Assembly: GCA_028285495.1 (NCBI GenBank)
Contig: JANQPB010000022.1
Span: 189,969 to 253,968 of the forward strand
From: Acidimicrobiales bacterium
Lineage (GTDB): Bacteria; Actinomycetota; Acidimicrobiia; Acidimicrobiales; SZUA-35
DNA: 64,000 bases
Reading direction: 5' to 3'
Part shown: piece by piece, positions 26,844-35,200 of the stretch
Numbering within the stretch: position 1 is the stretch's first letter
How the letters are laid out: each line of letters opens with the position of its first letter
Program-made: the position numbers and the translations under genes
Notes under the pieces: model-generated
What the model saw: the letters and a program-made list of their open reading frames with translations, nothing else
What the model was told of the DNA's origin: nothing
Database searches by the model: none

Positions 26844-27419
26844 GTGCTCCGCGGCGTGTATCCGGGTTCGTTCAACCCGCCGACGACCGCCCACCTGGCC
26901 ATCGCCGAGGCCGCCAGGAACCGTCACGATCTCGATCGGGTGGTGCTGAGCGTGTCCCGCTCGGCCCTGGCCAAGCAGCACGTCGACCACCCGCGCTTCG
27001 ACGACCGCATCGCCGTGCTGGAGGCCTCGGTGGCCGAGCACGACTGGCTCTCGGTCCGGGTGACCGAGCTGCAGCTGCTGGCCGACATCGCCGAGGGGTT
27101 CGACGTGCTCGTCGTCGGGGCCGACAAGTGGTGGCAGATCCAGGACCCGGCCTGGTACGGGGGCGACGAGGCCGCCCGCGATGCGGCGATGGGCCGCCTG
27201 CCGACGCTGGCGGTGGTGCCACGCGAAGATCTGGAGGTCCCCGTCGAGGTCCGCCTGGACGTGCCAGCCGACCGGATCGACGGGGTCTCGTCGACCCGGG
27301 CCCGGGCCGGCGAGCTGGAGCTGATGACCGAGGCGGCTCGGGCCTTCGCTCGGCGAACCGGGGCGTGGATCGACCGCCAGCGCTACGAGGCGTCCGGGTC
27401 CGGCGGCGCCATCGACTGA
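26844..27419 (+). CDS. Nicotinate-nucleotide adenylyltransferase-like nucleotidyltransferase
   Basis: A 191-residue nucleotidyltransferase of the NadD/cytidylyltransferase superfamily. The nucleotide motif is GSFNPPTTAHLAIAEAA (GxFxPxHxxH with Thr for the first His), and VSSTRARAGELE corresponds to the (I)SSTxxR motif. GADKWWQIQDPAWYGG is unusual. It could be NadD, but actinobacteria carry another NadD near obgE/proA, so this may be a paralogue with a different substrate. GTG start supported by the TAGATT box. Confidence 0.72.
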   Translation: MLRGVYPGSFNPPTTAHLAIAEAARNRHDLDRVVLSVSRSALAKQHVDHPRFDDRIAVLEASVAEHDWLSVRVTELQLLADIAEGFDVLVVGADKWWQIQDPAWYGGDEAARDAAMGRLPTLAVVPREDLEVPVEVRLDVPADRIDGVSSTRARAGELELMTEAARAFARRTGAWIDRQRYEASGSGGAID

Positions 27420-27455
27420 GTCCTCGCTGGGGAGCAGCTCAACCCGAGCTCGGCT

Positions 27456-27472
27456 CCGGCGACCGTCGCCGG
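27456..27472. terminator. Hairpin between convergent genes
   Basis: CCGGCGAC-C-GTCGCCGG, effectively a 7-base stem with a 3-base loop, lies between the nucleotidyltransferase and TetR stops. Confidence 0.4.
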
Positions 27473-27494
27473 CCCCGCCGGGGTGCCCTGGAGA

Positions 27495-28172
27495 TCACTC
27501 CGGCGGCGTCGCCCGAGCCGGCCCGGCCGCGGCCATGCCGGCGACCAGGATCGGCACGAAGCGGTCGACCATGTGCTCGGCCGGCACGGCCCGGCCCTGC
27601 TTGATCTCGTCGATCCGGGTGAGCTTCGGCTGCAGCTCGACCAGGCCCTGCATGGAGCTCCAGCACAGCTTGGCCGCATCGTTGATCTGCAGATCGGGGT
27701 TGTAGCGCTCGGCGATGGCCTCGATCGTGGCCTCGAGCACGCCGTAGGCGATCATGCCGGCCTCCTGGTAGGCCCGCTCCTCGACGTCGATCAGGTCCTC
27801 CCGCCAGATCACCTCGCAGTGGGCGGGATTGGCCGCGGCCACCCGCACGTAGGCCCGACCGATCGCCCCCAGCCGCTCGGCCGGCTCGTCCTCGGTCGCC
27901 GCCGCCTGCGTCATCTCCCGTCCGAGCGCCTGCATGCCCTGGGTGGCCAGGGCCGTGAGCAGGCCCCGGAGGTCGCCGAAGTGGTAGCCCGGTGCGGCGT
28001 GGGACACGCCGGCCCGTCTGGCGACCTCACGCAGGCTGAACGAGCCGAGGCCCTTCTCGATGATCACCTCGGCTGCGGCGTTGCACAGGGCGGCGGGCAG
28101 GCCGGCCTCGGCGCCGCCGCCGACGCTCGGCACCTCCGACCCAACGGGCGCCACGTCTCCAGTCGTCGTCAC
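27495..28172 (-). CDS. TetR/AcrR family regulator of the adjacent MFS pump
   Basis: A 225-residue repressor. The HTH is FSLREVARRAGVSHAAPGYHFGDLRGLL (residues ~45-72). The C-terminal domain has WSSMQGLVELQ, similar to the WHG-type ligand domain. The GTG at 28172 follows CATACT by 6 bases. Divergent from the MFS gene with shared operators in the 60-base gap, so it very likely represses the pump and itself. Confidence 0.87.
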   Translation of the reverse strand: MTTTGDVAPVGSEVPSVGGGAEAGLPAALCNAAAEVIIEKGLGSFSLREVARRAGVSHAAPGYHFGDLRGLLTALATQGMQALGREMTQAAATEDEPAERLGAIGRAYVRVAAANPAHCEVIWREDLIDVEERAYQEAGMIAYGVLEATIEAIAERYNPDLQINDAAKLCWSSMQGLVELQPKLTRIDEIKQGRAVPAEHMVDRFVPILVAGMAAAGPARATPPE

Positions 28173-28194
28173 GATCCCAGTATGGATCGGACAC

Positions 28195-28251
28195 TTGACA
28201 GCGTCAACCCGCGGACTTTACCGTGACAAGTCATGAGCTTGACAGTGTCAT
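28195..28251. promoter_or_regulatory. Three operator half-palindromes around the MFS promoter and start
   Basis: TTGAC-AGC-GTCAA (28195-28207, perfect), TGAC-AA-GTCA (28224-28233) and TTGAC-AGT-GTCAT (28239-28251). The last lies inside the first codons of the MFS gene and the middle one touches its start codon; TACCGT (28219-28224) is the probable minus-10. Repressor bound here would block the MFS promoter directly. Confidence 0.6.
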
Positions 28252-29807
28252 CTCCGGGGCCGGGCGACGGTCCGACCAGCGACGACGTGACCGCCGAGGC
28301 CGTGCCGGACCGCGGCCACCCCCGGCGGTGGCTCGCCCTGGCGGTCGTCTCGATCGCCGTGTTCATCACCACCCTCGACGGCCTGATCGTCAACATCGCC
28401 CTGCCGACCCTCGCGGTCGAGCTCGGAGCGACCAACCGGCAGCTCCAGTGGATCGTCGACTCCTACCTCCTCCTCTTCACCGGCCTCCTGCTGGCCGCCG
28501 GTGGTCTCGGCGACCGCTTCGGCCGCCGAGCCTTCCTGATCGGCGGGCTCCTGTTCTTCGGCGCGACCTCGGCCTATGCGGGCACGGTCGACACGCCGAA
28601 CGACCTGATCGTCGCCCGCGGCCTGATGGGCATCGGTGCCGCCGCCATCTTCCCCGCAACCCTGGCCATCATCACCAACCTCTTCACCGAGGCCAGGGAG
28701 CGGGCGGCGGCCATCGGGATCTGGAGCGCCGTGTCGGGCGTCGGGGTCGCCGCCGGTCCGATCGCCGGCGGCTGGCTGCTCGAGCACTACTGGTGGGGCT
28801 CGGTGTTCTTCATCAACATCCCGGTCGTCATCGTGGCGGTCGCCGCCACCCTGGCCGTCGTCCCCGAGTCCCGCGACACGTCGGCTCCCCGGCTCGATCT
28901 CGGCGGGCTGGTCCTGTCGATCGGGGCCATCGGCGCCCTCGTGTTCACGATCATCGAGGCCCCCGAGCTCGGCTGGCTGAGCGGCCCGACCATCGGCGGG
29001 TTCGCCGCCTCGGCCGCCCTGCTGGCGCTGTTCGTAGTCTGGGAGCTCCGGGTCGACAACCCGCTGCTGCCGGTTCGCATCTTCGAGGACCTGCGGTTCT
29101 CGGCCGCCAGCGTGTCGATCACCGCCGGCTTCTTCGCCCTCTTCGGCTTCGTGTTCCTGATCACCCAGTACTTCCAGCTGATCCGCGGCTACGGCCCGTT
29201 CGAGGCCGGCCTGCGGACGCTCCCGGTCGCCGTTTCGATCGCCGCCGCCTCGGTGCTGTCGCCGAAGCTGGTCGAGCGGATCGGCACCAAGCTCGTGGTG
29301 TCGGGCGGGCTGGCGCTGATGTCGGCCGGGTTCTTCTGGGTCTCGTTCGCCGACGAGACCACCAGCTACGCGACGATCGTCGGACAGATGCTGTTCCTCG
29401 GGGTCGGGCTCGGCTCGACCACCGCACCGGCAACCGAGTCGATCATGGGCTCGCTCTCGGTCGACAAGGCCGGCATCGGCTCGGCGGTCAACGACACCAC
29501 CCGCGAGCTCGGCGGCACCCTCGGTGTCGCCGTCATCGGCTCCATCTTCAGCTCGGTCTACATCGACGCCCTCGGCGACGGCACCGTCGTCGAGTCGCTG
29601 CCGGCCGGGGCCAGGGAGGCGACCGAGGAGTCGGTCGCCGCCGCCGGCATCGTCGCCCGATCCCTCGGCGAGGCCGCTCCCGCCTACCTGGGTGAGGTCA
29701 ACGACGCCTTCCTGTCCGGGCTCGGCGTCGCTTGCCTGGCCGTGGCTGCGGTGGCGGCCGCCGGCTCGCTGTTCGCCCTCCGGTTCCTGCCGGCCCGGGC
29801 CCGCTGA
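28233..29807 (+). CDS. MFS transporter, DHA2 (EmrB/QacA) family
   Basis: A 524-residue, 14-helix drug:H+ antiporter. Motif A is GGLGDRFGRRAFL, and ITTLDGLIVNIALPTLAVELGA contains the D1-type acidic residue of the family. GIWSAVSGVGVAAGPIAGGWL matches motif C. C-terminal helices end with LAVAAVAAAGSLFALRFL. Probably exports a hydrophobic or cationic toxic compound and is de-repressed through the neighbouring TetR. Confidence 0.9.
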   Translation: MSLTVSSPGPGDGPTSDDVTAEAVPDRGHPRRWLALAVVSIAVFITTLDGLIVNIALPTLAVELGATNRQLQWIVDSYLLLFTGLLLAAGGLGDRFGRRAFLIGGLLFFGATSAYAGTVDTPNDLIVARGLMGIGAAAIFPATLAIITNLFTEARERAAAIGIWSAVSGVGVAAGPIAGGWLLEHYWWGSVFFINIPVVIVAVAATLAVVPESRDTSAPRLDLGGLVLSIGAIGALVFTIIEAPELGWLSGPTIGGFAASAALLALFVVWELRVDNPLLPVRIFEDLRFSAASVSITAGFFALFGFVFLITQYFQLIRGYGPFEAGLRTLPVAVSIAAASVLSPKLVERIGTKLVVSGGLALMSAGFFWVSFADETTSYATIVGQMLFLGVGLGSTTAPATESIMGSLSVDKAGIGSAVNDTTRELGGTLGVAVIGSIFSSVYIDALGDGTVVESLPAGAREATEESVAAAGIVARSLGEAAPAYLGEVNDAFLSGLGVACLAVAAVAAAGSLFALRFLPARAR

Positions 29808-29899
29808 GGGCTACGCCGGGCGGGGGGCCGACGGCGTCACCGATCGGCGACACGGGGGCGCGAACCGGGGACGGCCGATCGGCCTGGCAGACTGTCGCC

Positions 29900-31429
29900 A
29901 TGGACAGTGGCGCCCACGCCAGCCGATCGCCGGGCCCGGGGCCCGGTCGCGACCCCCGGTCGGGGGGCCGCGACCGAGCCATCGACCTCACCCACAGCCA
30001 CGGGCACGGCCACGGGCTGGAGGGCAGCTGGGAGCGGTGGCTCGGGGTGCCTGCGCTGCGGGTCATCCTCGGCGCGATCGCCGTCGTCGGCGTGGCCGCC
30101 GTGATCGGTCTCATCGCCCTGTGGCCGGACGGCAGCGGCCGGGCGGCGGCCATCGAGTCGGCGGCCCAGCTCGGTCTGGCCACCGAGCAGTTCGAGGCCA
30201 CGGTCAACTCCGTCGTCGAGGCCCGGTGCTCCTACTCGACGGCCGACGACCCACAGGACTGCCGGACCTACGACTTCATCGTCCACCAGGGCCCCGATGC
30301 CGGCACGCTGATCGCCCTCCCCGAGTACAACCTCACGATCGGGGCGCCGGCGCCGACGCTGGCGGTCGGCGACGCGGTCTTCATCGGCTACGAGCCGACC
30401 ACCGCCTACTACTTCTACGCCGACCGCGATCGCGGCAACACGCTCGTCTGGCTCTCGGTGCTCTTCGCCATCGTCGTGGTCGCGCTCGCCCGCTGGCGGG
30501 GCTTCTCGGCGCTGGTGGCCATGGTCGCCACCCTCGCGATGCTGATCGGTTTCGTCGCGCCGTCGGTGCTCGACGGCAACGATCCGGTGCTGGTGGCCGC
30601 CGTCGCCGGTGCCGCCATCGCCTTCGTCAGCCTCTACATGACCCACGGCTTCAACCCGACGACCACCGTCGCCCTCGCCGGCACGTTGGCGTCGCTGCTG
30701 CTGACCCTCGTGGTGTCGGCGCTGTTCTTCGACCTCGCCAGCTTCAGCGGCCTGGCCACCGAGGAGGGGTTGACCCTGCCGCTGCTGGCCGACATCAACG
30801 TGTCATCGCTCCTGCTGGCCGGGGCGGTCATCGGTGCGCTCGGCGCCCTCGACGACATCACGGTGACCCAGGTGGCGGCCGTGGCCGAGCTCCACCACCG
30901 AAACGATCGGCTGACGGTGAGCGAGCTGGTCACGTCCGGCATCCGGGTCGGCCGCGAGCACATCGCCTCGGTGGTGAACACCCTCCTCCTGGCCTACGCC
31001 GGCGCCAGCATGCCGCTACTCCTCGTGTTCGCCGCCTCCGACCAGCCGCTCGGGACCGTGGCCAACTCCGAGATCGTCGCCGTCGAGATCGTCCGCACGC
31101 TGTGCGGGTCGATCGGGCTGGTTGCCGCCGTTCCGGTGACCACGCTCATGGCCGCACTGCTGGTCGGCACGGCCGATCTCGGCGCGACGGACGCCGACGG
31201 CCACGAGCACACCGCCGACGACGATCATGCGTCGGGCCACGACCGCACGCCGGGCGACGACCATGCGTCGGGCGAGGGCGGCGATGAGGGCGGCGCCGAG
31301 CCACCGTCTCGTCGGGAGGCGAGCCCGAGGCCCGAGCCGGCGACCCCGGCCCCAATCCCCGCCCCGGCGCCACGCCGACCGGCGGCGAGCTGGGACGACT
31401 TCGCGCCGCCGGACGACCTCGACTTCTGA
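29900..31429 (+). CDS. YibE/F family membrane protein with His-rich ends
   Basis: A 509-residue membrane protein. After a basic tail with a His/Gly cluster (THSHGHGHGL) comes one helix, an extracytoplasmic domain of ~110 residues (VVEARCSYSTADDPQDCRTY), then about seven helices carrying the YibE/F core (HGFNPTTTVALAGTLASLLLT, GALGALDDITVTQVAAVAELH, HIASVVNTLLLAYAGASMPLLL). The C-terminus (~90 residues) is His/Asp-rich with a repeated DDHASG motif and then Pro-rich. Function of the family is unknown; the His/Asp runs suggest metal contact, which is inference. Confidence 0.82.
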   Translation: MDSGAHASRSPGPGPGRDPRSGGRDRAIDLTHSHGHGHGLEGSWERWLGVPALRVILGAIAVVGVAAVIGLIALWPDGSGRAAAIESAAQLGLATEQFEATVNSVVEARCSYSTADDPQDCRTYDFIVHQGPDAGTLIALPEYNLTIGAPAPTLAVGDAVFIGYEPTTAYYFYADRDRGNTLVWLSVLFAIVVVALARWRGFSALVAMVATLAMLIGFVAPSVLDGNDPVLVAAVAGAAIAFVSLYMTHGFNPTTTVALAGTLASLLLTLVVSALFFDLASFSGLATEEGLTLPLLADINVSSLLLAGAVIGALGALDDITVTQVAAVAELHHRNDRLTVSELVTSGIRVGREHIASVVNTLLLAYAGASMPLLLVFAASDQPLGTVANSEIVAVEIVRTLCGSIGLVAAVPVTTLMAALLVGTADLGATDADGHEHTADDDHASGHDRTPGDDHASGEGGDEGGAEPPSRREASPRPEPATPAPIPAPAPRRPAASWDDFAPPDDLDF

Positions 31430-31495
31430 GGGGCCCGGCCGGCGGCGGCGCCGGCGACGGCGACGGCGACGGCGAGTCGACCCGAGGCCGGCGGC

Positions 31496-32020
31496 CTACG
31501 GACCCTCGCTGCGGATCCGCTCGACCTCGGTCATCGCCTCCTTGAGGCGGTCGATCCACTCGGCCTGGTGCTCGCCGACCTGGCGAACGCACCAGGCCAG
31601 GGCCTCCGAGCGGCTGCGAACGACCCCGGTGTCGATCAGCGTGTCGAGCACCTGACGCTGGTCGAACCGGAGGCGGGTCATGACCGGGATCGAGGCCGTG
31701 GTGAACCGGGCCTCGACCGGCCCGCAGGTGGCCGCCCACGACACGACCCGACCCCAGCGGGCCTGGGCCGCCTCGGCGATCTTCATCCGCTGCAGGCGGG
31801 TGTCCTCCCGGAAGCCGCTGATCCTGGCCTCGGCCGCCACCCGCACGGCGTCCTCGCCCTCGGGGGCCGACTCCGGCACGGCCAGCTGGCCGGTGACCAG
31901 GATCTCGTCACGATCGGAGCGGACGACGATCGGGGCGGCGAACCACTCGTCGGGGATGCGCCCGGCGAACCAGGCTGCGGCTTCGACGTCATCACATTCG
32001 ACTCGGCGTCCCATTCTCAT
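31496..32020 (-). CDS. Hypothetical protein with C-terminal ribbon-helix-helix-like segment
   Basis: A 174-residue protein. The first ~105 residues are an uncharacterised domain (VRSDRDEILVTGQLAVPESAPEG..., RVAAEARISGFREDTRLQRMKIAEAAQ). Residues ~112-150 (VMTRLRFDQRQVLDTLIDTGVVRSRSEALAWCVRQVG) look like a ribbon-helix-helix DNA-binding unit, followed by a charged helix. A second ATG at 32014 has AGAAGG 7 bases upstream and may be the true start. Divergent from lon across an AT-rich, palindrome-bearing gap; an autorepressor or regulator of lon is a reasonable guess. Confidence 0.7.
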   Translation of the reverse strand: MRMGRRVECDDVEAAAWFAGRIPDEWFAAPIVVRSDRDEILVTGQLAVPESAPEGEDAVRVAAEARISGFREDTRLQRMKIAEAAQARWGRVVSWAATCGPVEARFTTASIPVMTRLRFDQRQVLDTLIDTGVVRSRSEALAWCVRQVGEHQAEWIDRLKEAMTEVERIRSEGP

Positions 32021-32038
32021 ACCTTCTCGATTTCGGGG

Positions 32039-32059
32039 GCGGATCTGGAATAGATCCGC
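32039..32059. promoter_or_regulatory. Inverted repeat GCGGATCT-N5-AGATCCGC
   Basis: Perfect 8-base arms with spacer GGAAT, 19 bases upstream of the hypothetical gene start at 32020, between it and lon. Confidence 0.5.
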
Positions 32060-32087
32060 GTTTCCTGACGTTGAACGTATATCCGAG

Positions 32088-32107
32088 ATTACTTGTAATC
32101 AAGTAAT
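32088..32107. promoter_or_regulatory. AT-rich palindrome ATTACTTG-TAAT-CAAGTAAT upstream of lon
   Basis: A perfect 8+8 inverted repeat in an AT-rich island, 44 bases before the lon ATG. It is not the HspR element known from actinobacterial heat-shock genes (CTTGAGT-N7-ACTCAAG). Likely a binding site for a dedicated regulator. Confidence 0.6.
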
Positions 32108-32151
32108 TGCTGCTACTTCGTTGCTTCCCCGCTGAAAGGGGCCTTCGTCCC

Positions 32152-34614
32152 ATGCCTACGACCAACGTTCCTCCCGCCTCCGACCGTGACCGCTCGTCAG
32201 ACGGCGGCGACGCGGGCGCCCCGAGCCTGCCCGTGCTCCCCCTCCCGGACGGCGTGATCCTGCCCGACATGGTCGTCACGGTGACCATGCAGTCGTCCGA
32301 GGCCCGCCAGGTCCTGGCCGCCGTGTCCGACGGCAGGGTCCTGCTGGTGCCCCGCATCGACGGCGTGTTCGCCAAGGTCGGCGTCGTCGCCACCATCGAG
32401 GACCAGGACACCCTCCCCGACGGCTCGCCAACCGTCACCCTCCGGGCCCACGAGCGGGCCCGGGTCGGCGCCGGGCTGCTCGGCGCCACCGGCGGCCTGT
32501 GGGTCGCCGCCCACCCGATCACGGACCCCCGCCCAGACGACGAGACGATCCGCCTGGCCACCACCTACCGGGCCGCGGCCACCAACCTGCTCGACAAGGT
32601 CGGCGGTCGCCGCATGGCCGGCGCCATCCCGTCGGTCGACCAGCCCGGCGCCCTGGCCGACTCGATCGCCTACTGGCCCGAGCTGAGCATCGAGCAGCGG
32701 GTCGAGCTGCTGGAGACGATCGACGTCAAGGAGCGCCTCCGCCTGGCCACCGAGTGGATCAAGGAGGCCCTGGCCGAGATCGAGATCCGGGAGAAGATCC
32801 GCAAGGACGTCTCCGAGGACCTGGAGTCGTCGCAGCGGGAGGCCATCCTCCGCCGCCAGATGGCGGCCATCCAGTCCGAGCTCGGCCAGATCAACGGCTC
32901 GGACGGCGGCGACGCCATCGCCGACTACCGGACCAAGCTCGACGAGCTGGTCGAGACCAACGCGGTCAACCAGGCCACGGGCGAGGCCATCGGCCGGGAG
33001 ATCGACCGCCTGGAGCGCACCGGCAACGAGTCGATGGAGGCCAACTGGATCCGGACCTGGCTCGACAACGTCTTCGGCATCCCCTGGACCGAGCGCTCGA
33101 CCGAGCGACTCGACCTCACCGAGGCCCGCTCGATCCTCGACGCCGACCACACCGGTCTCGATGAGGTCAAGGACCGGCTGATCGAGCACCTCGCCGTCCG
33201 CAAGCTGCGGGCCGACCGCGAGCTCGACGCCGCCACCGACGACACCGAGGAGCGGGCCACCAGCGTGGCCAGGCGGGGCGGCGCCATCCTGGCCCTCGTC
33301 GGCCCGCCCGGGGTCGGCAAGACCTCGCTCGGCGAGTCGGTGGCCCGCTCGCTCGGCCGGAAGTTCGTCCGCCTCGCCCTCGGCGGCGTACGCGACGAGG
33401 CCGAGATCCGGGGCCACCGTCGGACCTACGTCGGGGCCCGCCCCGGCCGCCTGGTCGCCGCCCTCACCGAGGCCGGCTCGATGAACCCGGTCATCCTGCT
33501 CGACGAGATCGACAAGGTCTCGGGCGGCTGGCAGGGCGACCCGTCGGCGGCCCTGCTCGAGGTGCTGGACCCGGCCCAGAACCACTCGTTCCGGGATCAC
33601 TACCTCGAGTTCGAGCTCGACCTGTCCGACGTGGTGTTCATCGCCACGGCCAACGTGATCGACACCATCCCCGGTCCGCTGCTCGACCGCCTCGAGATCA
33701 TCACCCTGGACGGCTACACCGAGGTCGAGAAGGCCACGATCGCCCGCGACCACCTCCTGCCCCGGCTCGAGAAGCGCAACGGGCTGCGATCCGGCGAGGT
33801 CGAGCTGACGGACGAGGCCATCGCCGGCGTCGTCGGCGACTACACCAGGGAGGCCGGCGTCCGCCGGCTCGAGCGCCAGCTCGACAAGCTCCTGCGCAAG
33901 AGCGTCACGAAGATCGCGCTGCGGGACGAGCCCGACTCGGGCGCCACCGATGGCGAGACCGCCGAGCCGGACCCGATCGTCATCACCGACGAGGACCTCG
34001 GCGAGCTGCTTGGCAAGCCGATCCCCCACGAGGAGGTGACCGGCCGGATCGACCGGCCCGGCATCGCCACCGGGTTGGCCGTGACCGGCGCCGGCGGTGA
34101 CGTGTTGTTCGTCGAGACCGCCCTGGTCGACGGCGAGGGTGACCCGATCCTCACCGGCCAGCTCGGCGACGTCATGAAGGAGTCGGCCACGATCGTCCGC
34201 TCGATCGTGGCCACCCGGGCCGACCAGCTCGGCGTCGACGTGCCCGATGGCAAGCGGCTCCATGTGCACTTCCCGGCCGGTGCGGTGCCGAAGGACGGCC
34301 CGTCGGCCGGCGTGACCATGACCACGGCACTGACCAGCCTCCTCACCGGCCGTCAGGTCCGCTCCGACGTGGCCATGACCGGCGAGGTCACCCTCCAGGG
34401 TCGGGTCCTGCCGATCGGTGGCGTCAAGCAGAAGGTGCTGGCGGCCCATCGGGCCGGGATCACCACCGTGCTGTTGCCGAAGGACAACGAGCGGGATCTG
34501 GAGGACGTGCCGGACGAGGTGGTCGAGACCCTCGACATCCACCTGGTCGGCGACGTCGACCGCCTGCTCGAGCTGGCACTCGAGCCGGCGGCGACGACGG
34601 CAACCGCCGGCTGA
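32152..34614 (+). CDS. lon: ATP-dependent protease La
   Basis: An 820-residue LonA protease that degrades misfolded and regulatory proteins in the cytoplasm. The N-terminal LON domain begins at SLPVLPLPDGVILPDM; the AAA+ module has Walker A GPPGVGKTSLG (~383) and Walker B VILLDEIDK; the C-terminal protease carries Ser718 (KDGPSAGVTM) and Lys761 (GGVKQKVLAA). Length is normal. The ATG at 32152 skips 15 upstream codons that overlap the promoter region. A leader hairpin, CCCC-N7-GGGG, sits just before it. Confidence 0.95.
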   Translation: MPTTNVPPASDRDRSSDGGDAGAPSLPVLPLPDGVILPDMVVTVTMQSSEARQVLAAVSDGRVLLVPRIDGVFAKVGVVATIEDQDTLPDGSPTVTLRAHERARVGAGLLGATGGLWVAAHPITDPRPDDETIRLATTYRAAATNLLDKVGGRRMAGAIPSVDQPGALADSIAYWPELSIEQRVELLETIDVKERLRLATEWIKEALAEIEIREKIRKDVSEDLESSQREAILRRQMAAIQSELGQINGSDGGDAIADYRTKLDELVETNAVNQATGEAIGREIDRLERTGNESMEANWIRTWLDNVFGIPWTERSTERLDLTEARSILDADHTGLDEVKDRLIEHLAVRKLRADRELDAATDDTEERATSVARRGGAILALVGPPGVGKTSLGESVARSLGRKFVRLALGGVRDEAEIRGHRRTYVGARPGRLVAALTEAGSMNPVILLDEIDKVSGGWQGDPSAALLEVLDPAQNHSFRDHYLEFELDLSDVVFIATANVIDTIPGPLLDRLEIITLDGYTEVEKATIARDHLLPRLEKRNGLRSGEVELTDEAIAGVVGDYTREAGVRRLERQLDKLLRKSVTKIALRDEPDSGATDGETAEPDPIVITDEDLGELLGKPIPHEEVTGRIDRPGIATGLAVTGAGGDVLFVETALVDGEGDPILTGQLGDVMKESATIVRSIVATRADQLGVDVPDGKRLHVHFPAGAVPKDGPSAGVTMTTALTSLLTGRQVRSDVAMTGEVTLQGRVLPIGGVKQKVLAAHRAGITTVLLPKDNERDLEDVPDEVVETLDIHLVGDVDRLLELALEPAATTATAG

Positions 34615-34758
34615 TCTCGGCCGGCCGCCGGCCGACCGGCAACGATCGCGGACGGGCTCCGGACCTCTCCCCCCGCCGGAGCCCGCCCGTCGCCAACTCC
34701 CCGTGACCATCGGGGAGTCGACCCGGCCCGACGCGGCGACCGACCACGGTCGAACCGC

Positions 34759-34764
34759 TAGGGT
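34759..34764 (+). promoter_or_regulatory. Minus-10 hexamer TAGGGT
   Basis: TAGGGT lies 34 bases before the rhodanese ATG, giving a leader that carries a ribosome site (AGGAGG). Confidence 0.45.
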
Positions 34765-34798
34765 CGGGTCGAGTCGCGTCCGGACAGGAGGGCATGTG

Positions 34799-35182
34799 AT
34801 GGCGAAGTCGATCATGGAGCAGGTGGCGGAGGCCAAGGCCCAGGTGCCCGACATCAGCCCCGAGGAGGCCGACGCCCTGCGGGGCCGGGACGACGTGGTG
34901 TTCGTCGACGTCCGCGACGCCGGCGAGGTGGCCGAGAGCGGCAGGGTGGCCGGGGCCATCAACATCTCCCGGGGGATGCTCGAGTTCCGGGCCGACAGCA
35001 GCACCCCGTACCACGAGCCGGAGCTGACGCCCGGCAAGACAGTCGTCGTCTACTGCGCCTCGGGTGGCCGCTCGGCCCTCGCCGGGAAGGCGCTGCAGGA
35101 GCTCGGCTACACCGACGTGCGCAACCTCGGCGGGTTCGGGGCCTGGGCCGAGGCCGGCCTCCCCGTCGACGGCGGCTCCTGA
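34799..35182 (+). CDS. Rhodanese-like sulfurtransferase
   Basis: A 127-residue single-domain rhodanese. The CH2A region is FVDVRDAGEVAESGRVAGAINISRGMLEF and the active-site Cys lies in VVYCASGGRSALAGKAL. It can carry persulfide sulfur; the physiological acceptor is unknown. AGGAGG stands upstream. Convergent with the acyl-CoA dehydrogenase gene. Confidence 0.88.
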   Translation: MAKSIMEQVAEAKAQVPDISPEEADALRGRDDVVFVDVRDAGEVAESGRVAGAINISRGMLEFRADSSTPYHEPELTPGKTVVVYCASGGRSALAGKALQELGYTDVRNLGGFGAWAEAGLPVDGGS

Positions 35183-35200
35183 GCGCAGAGGCCGCTCGGC

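Noticed and set aside
32197..35037. Antisense open frame of 946 codons opposite lon
   Set aside because: Same composition effect; it crosses from lon into the rhodanese gene and shows no recognisable domain.
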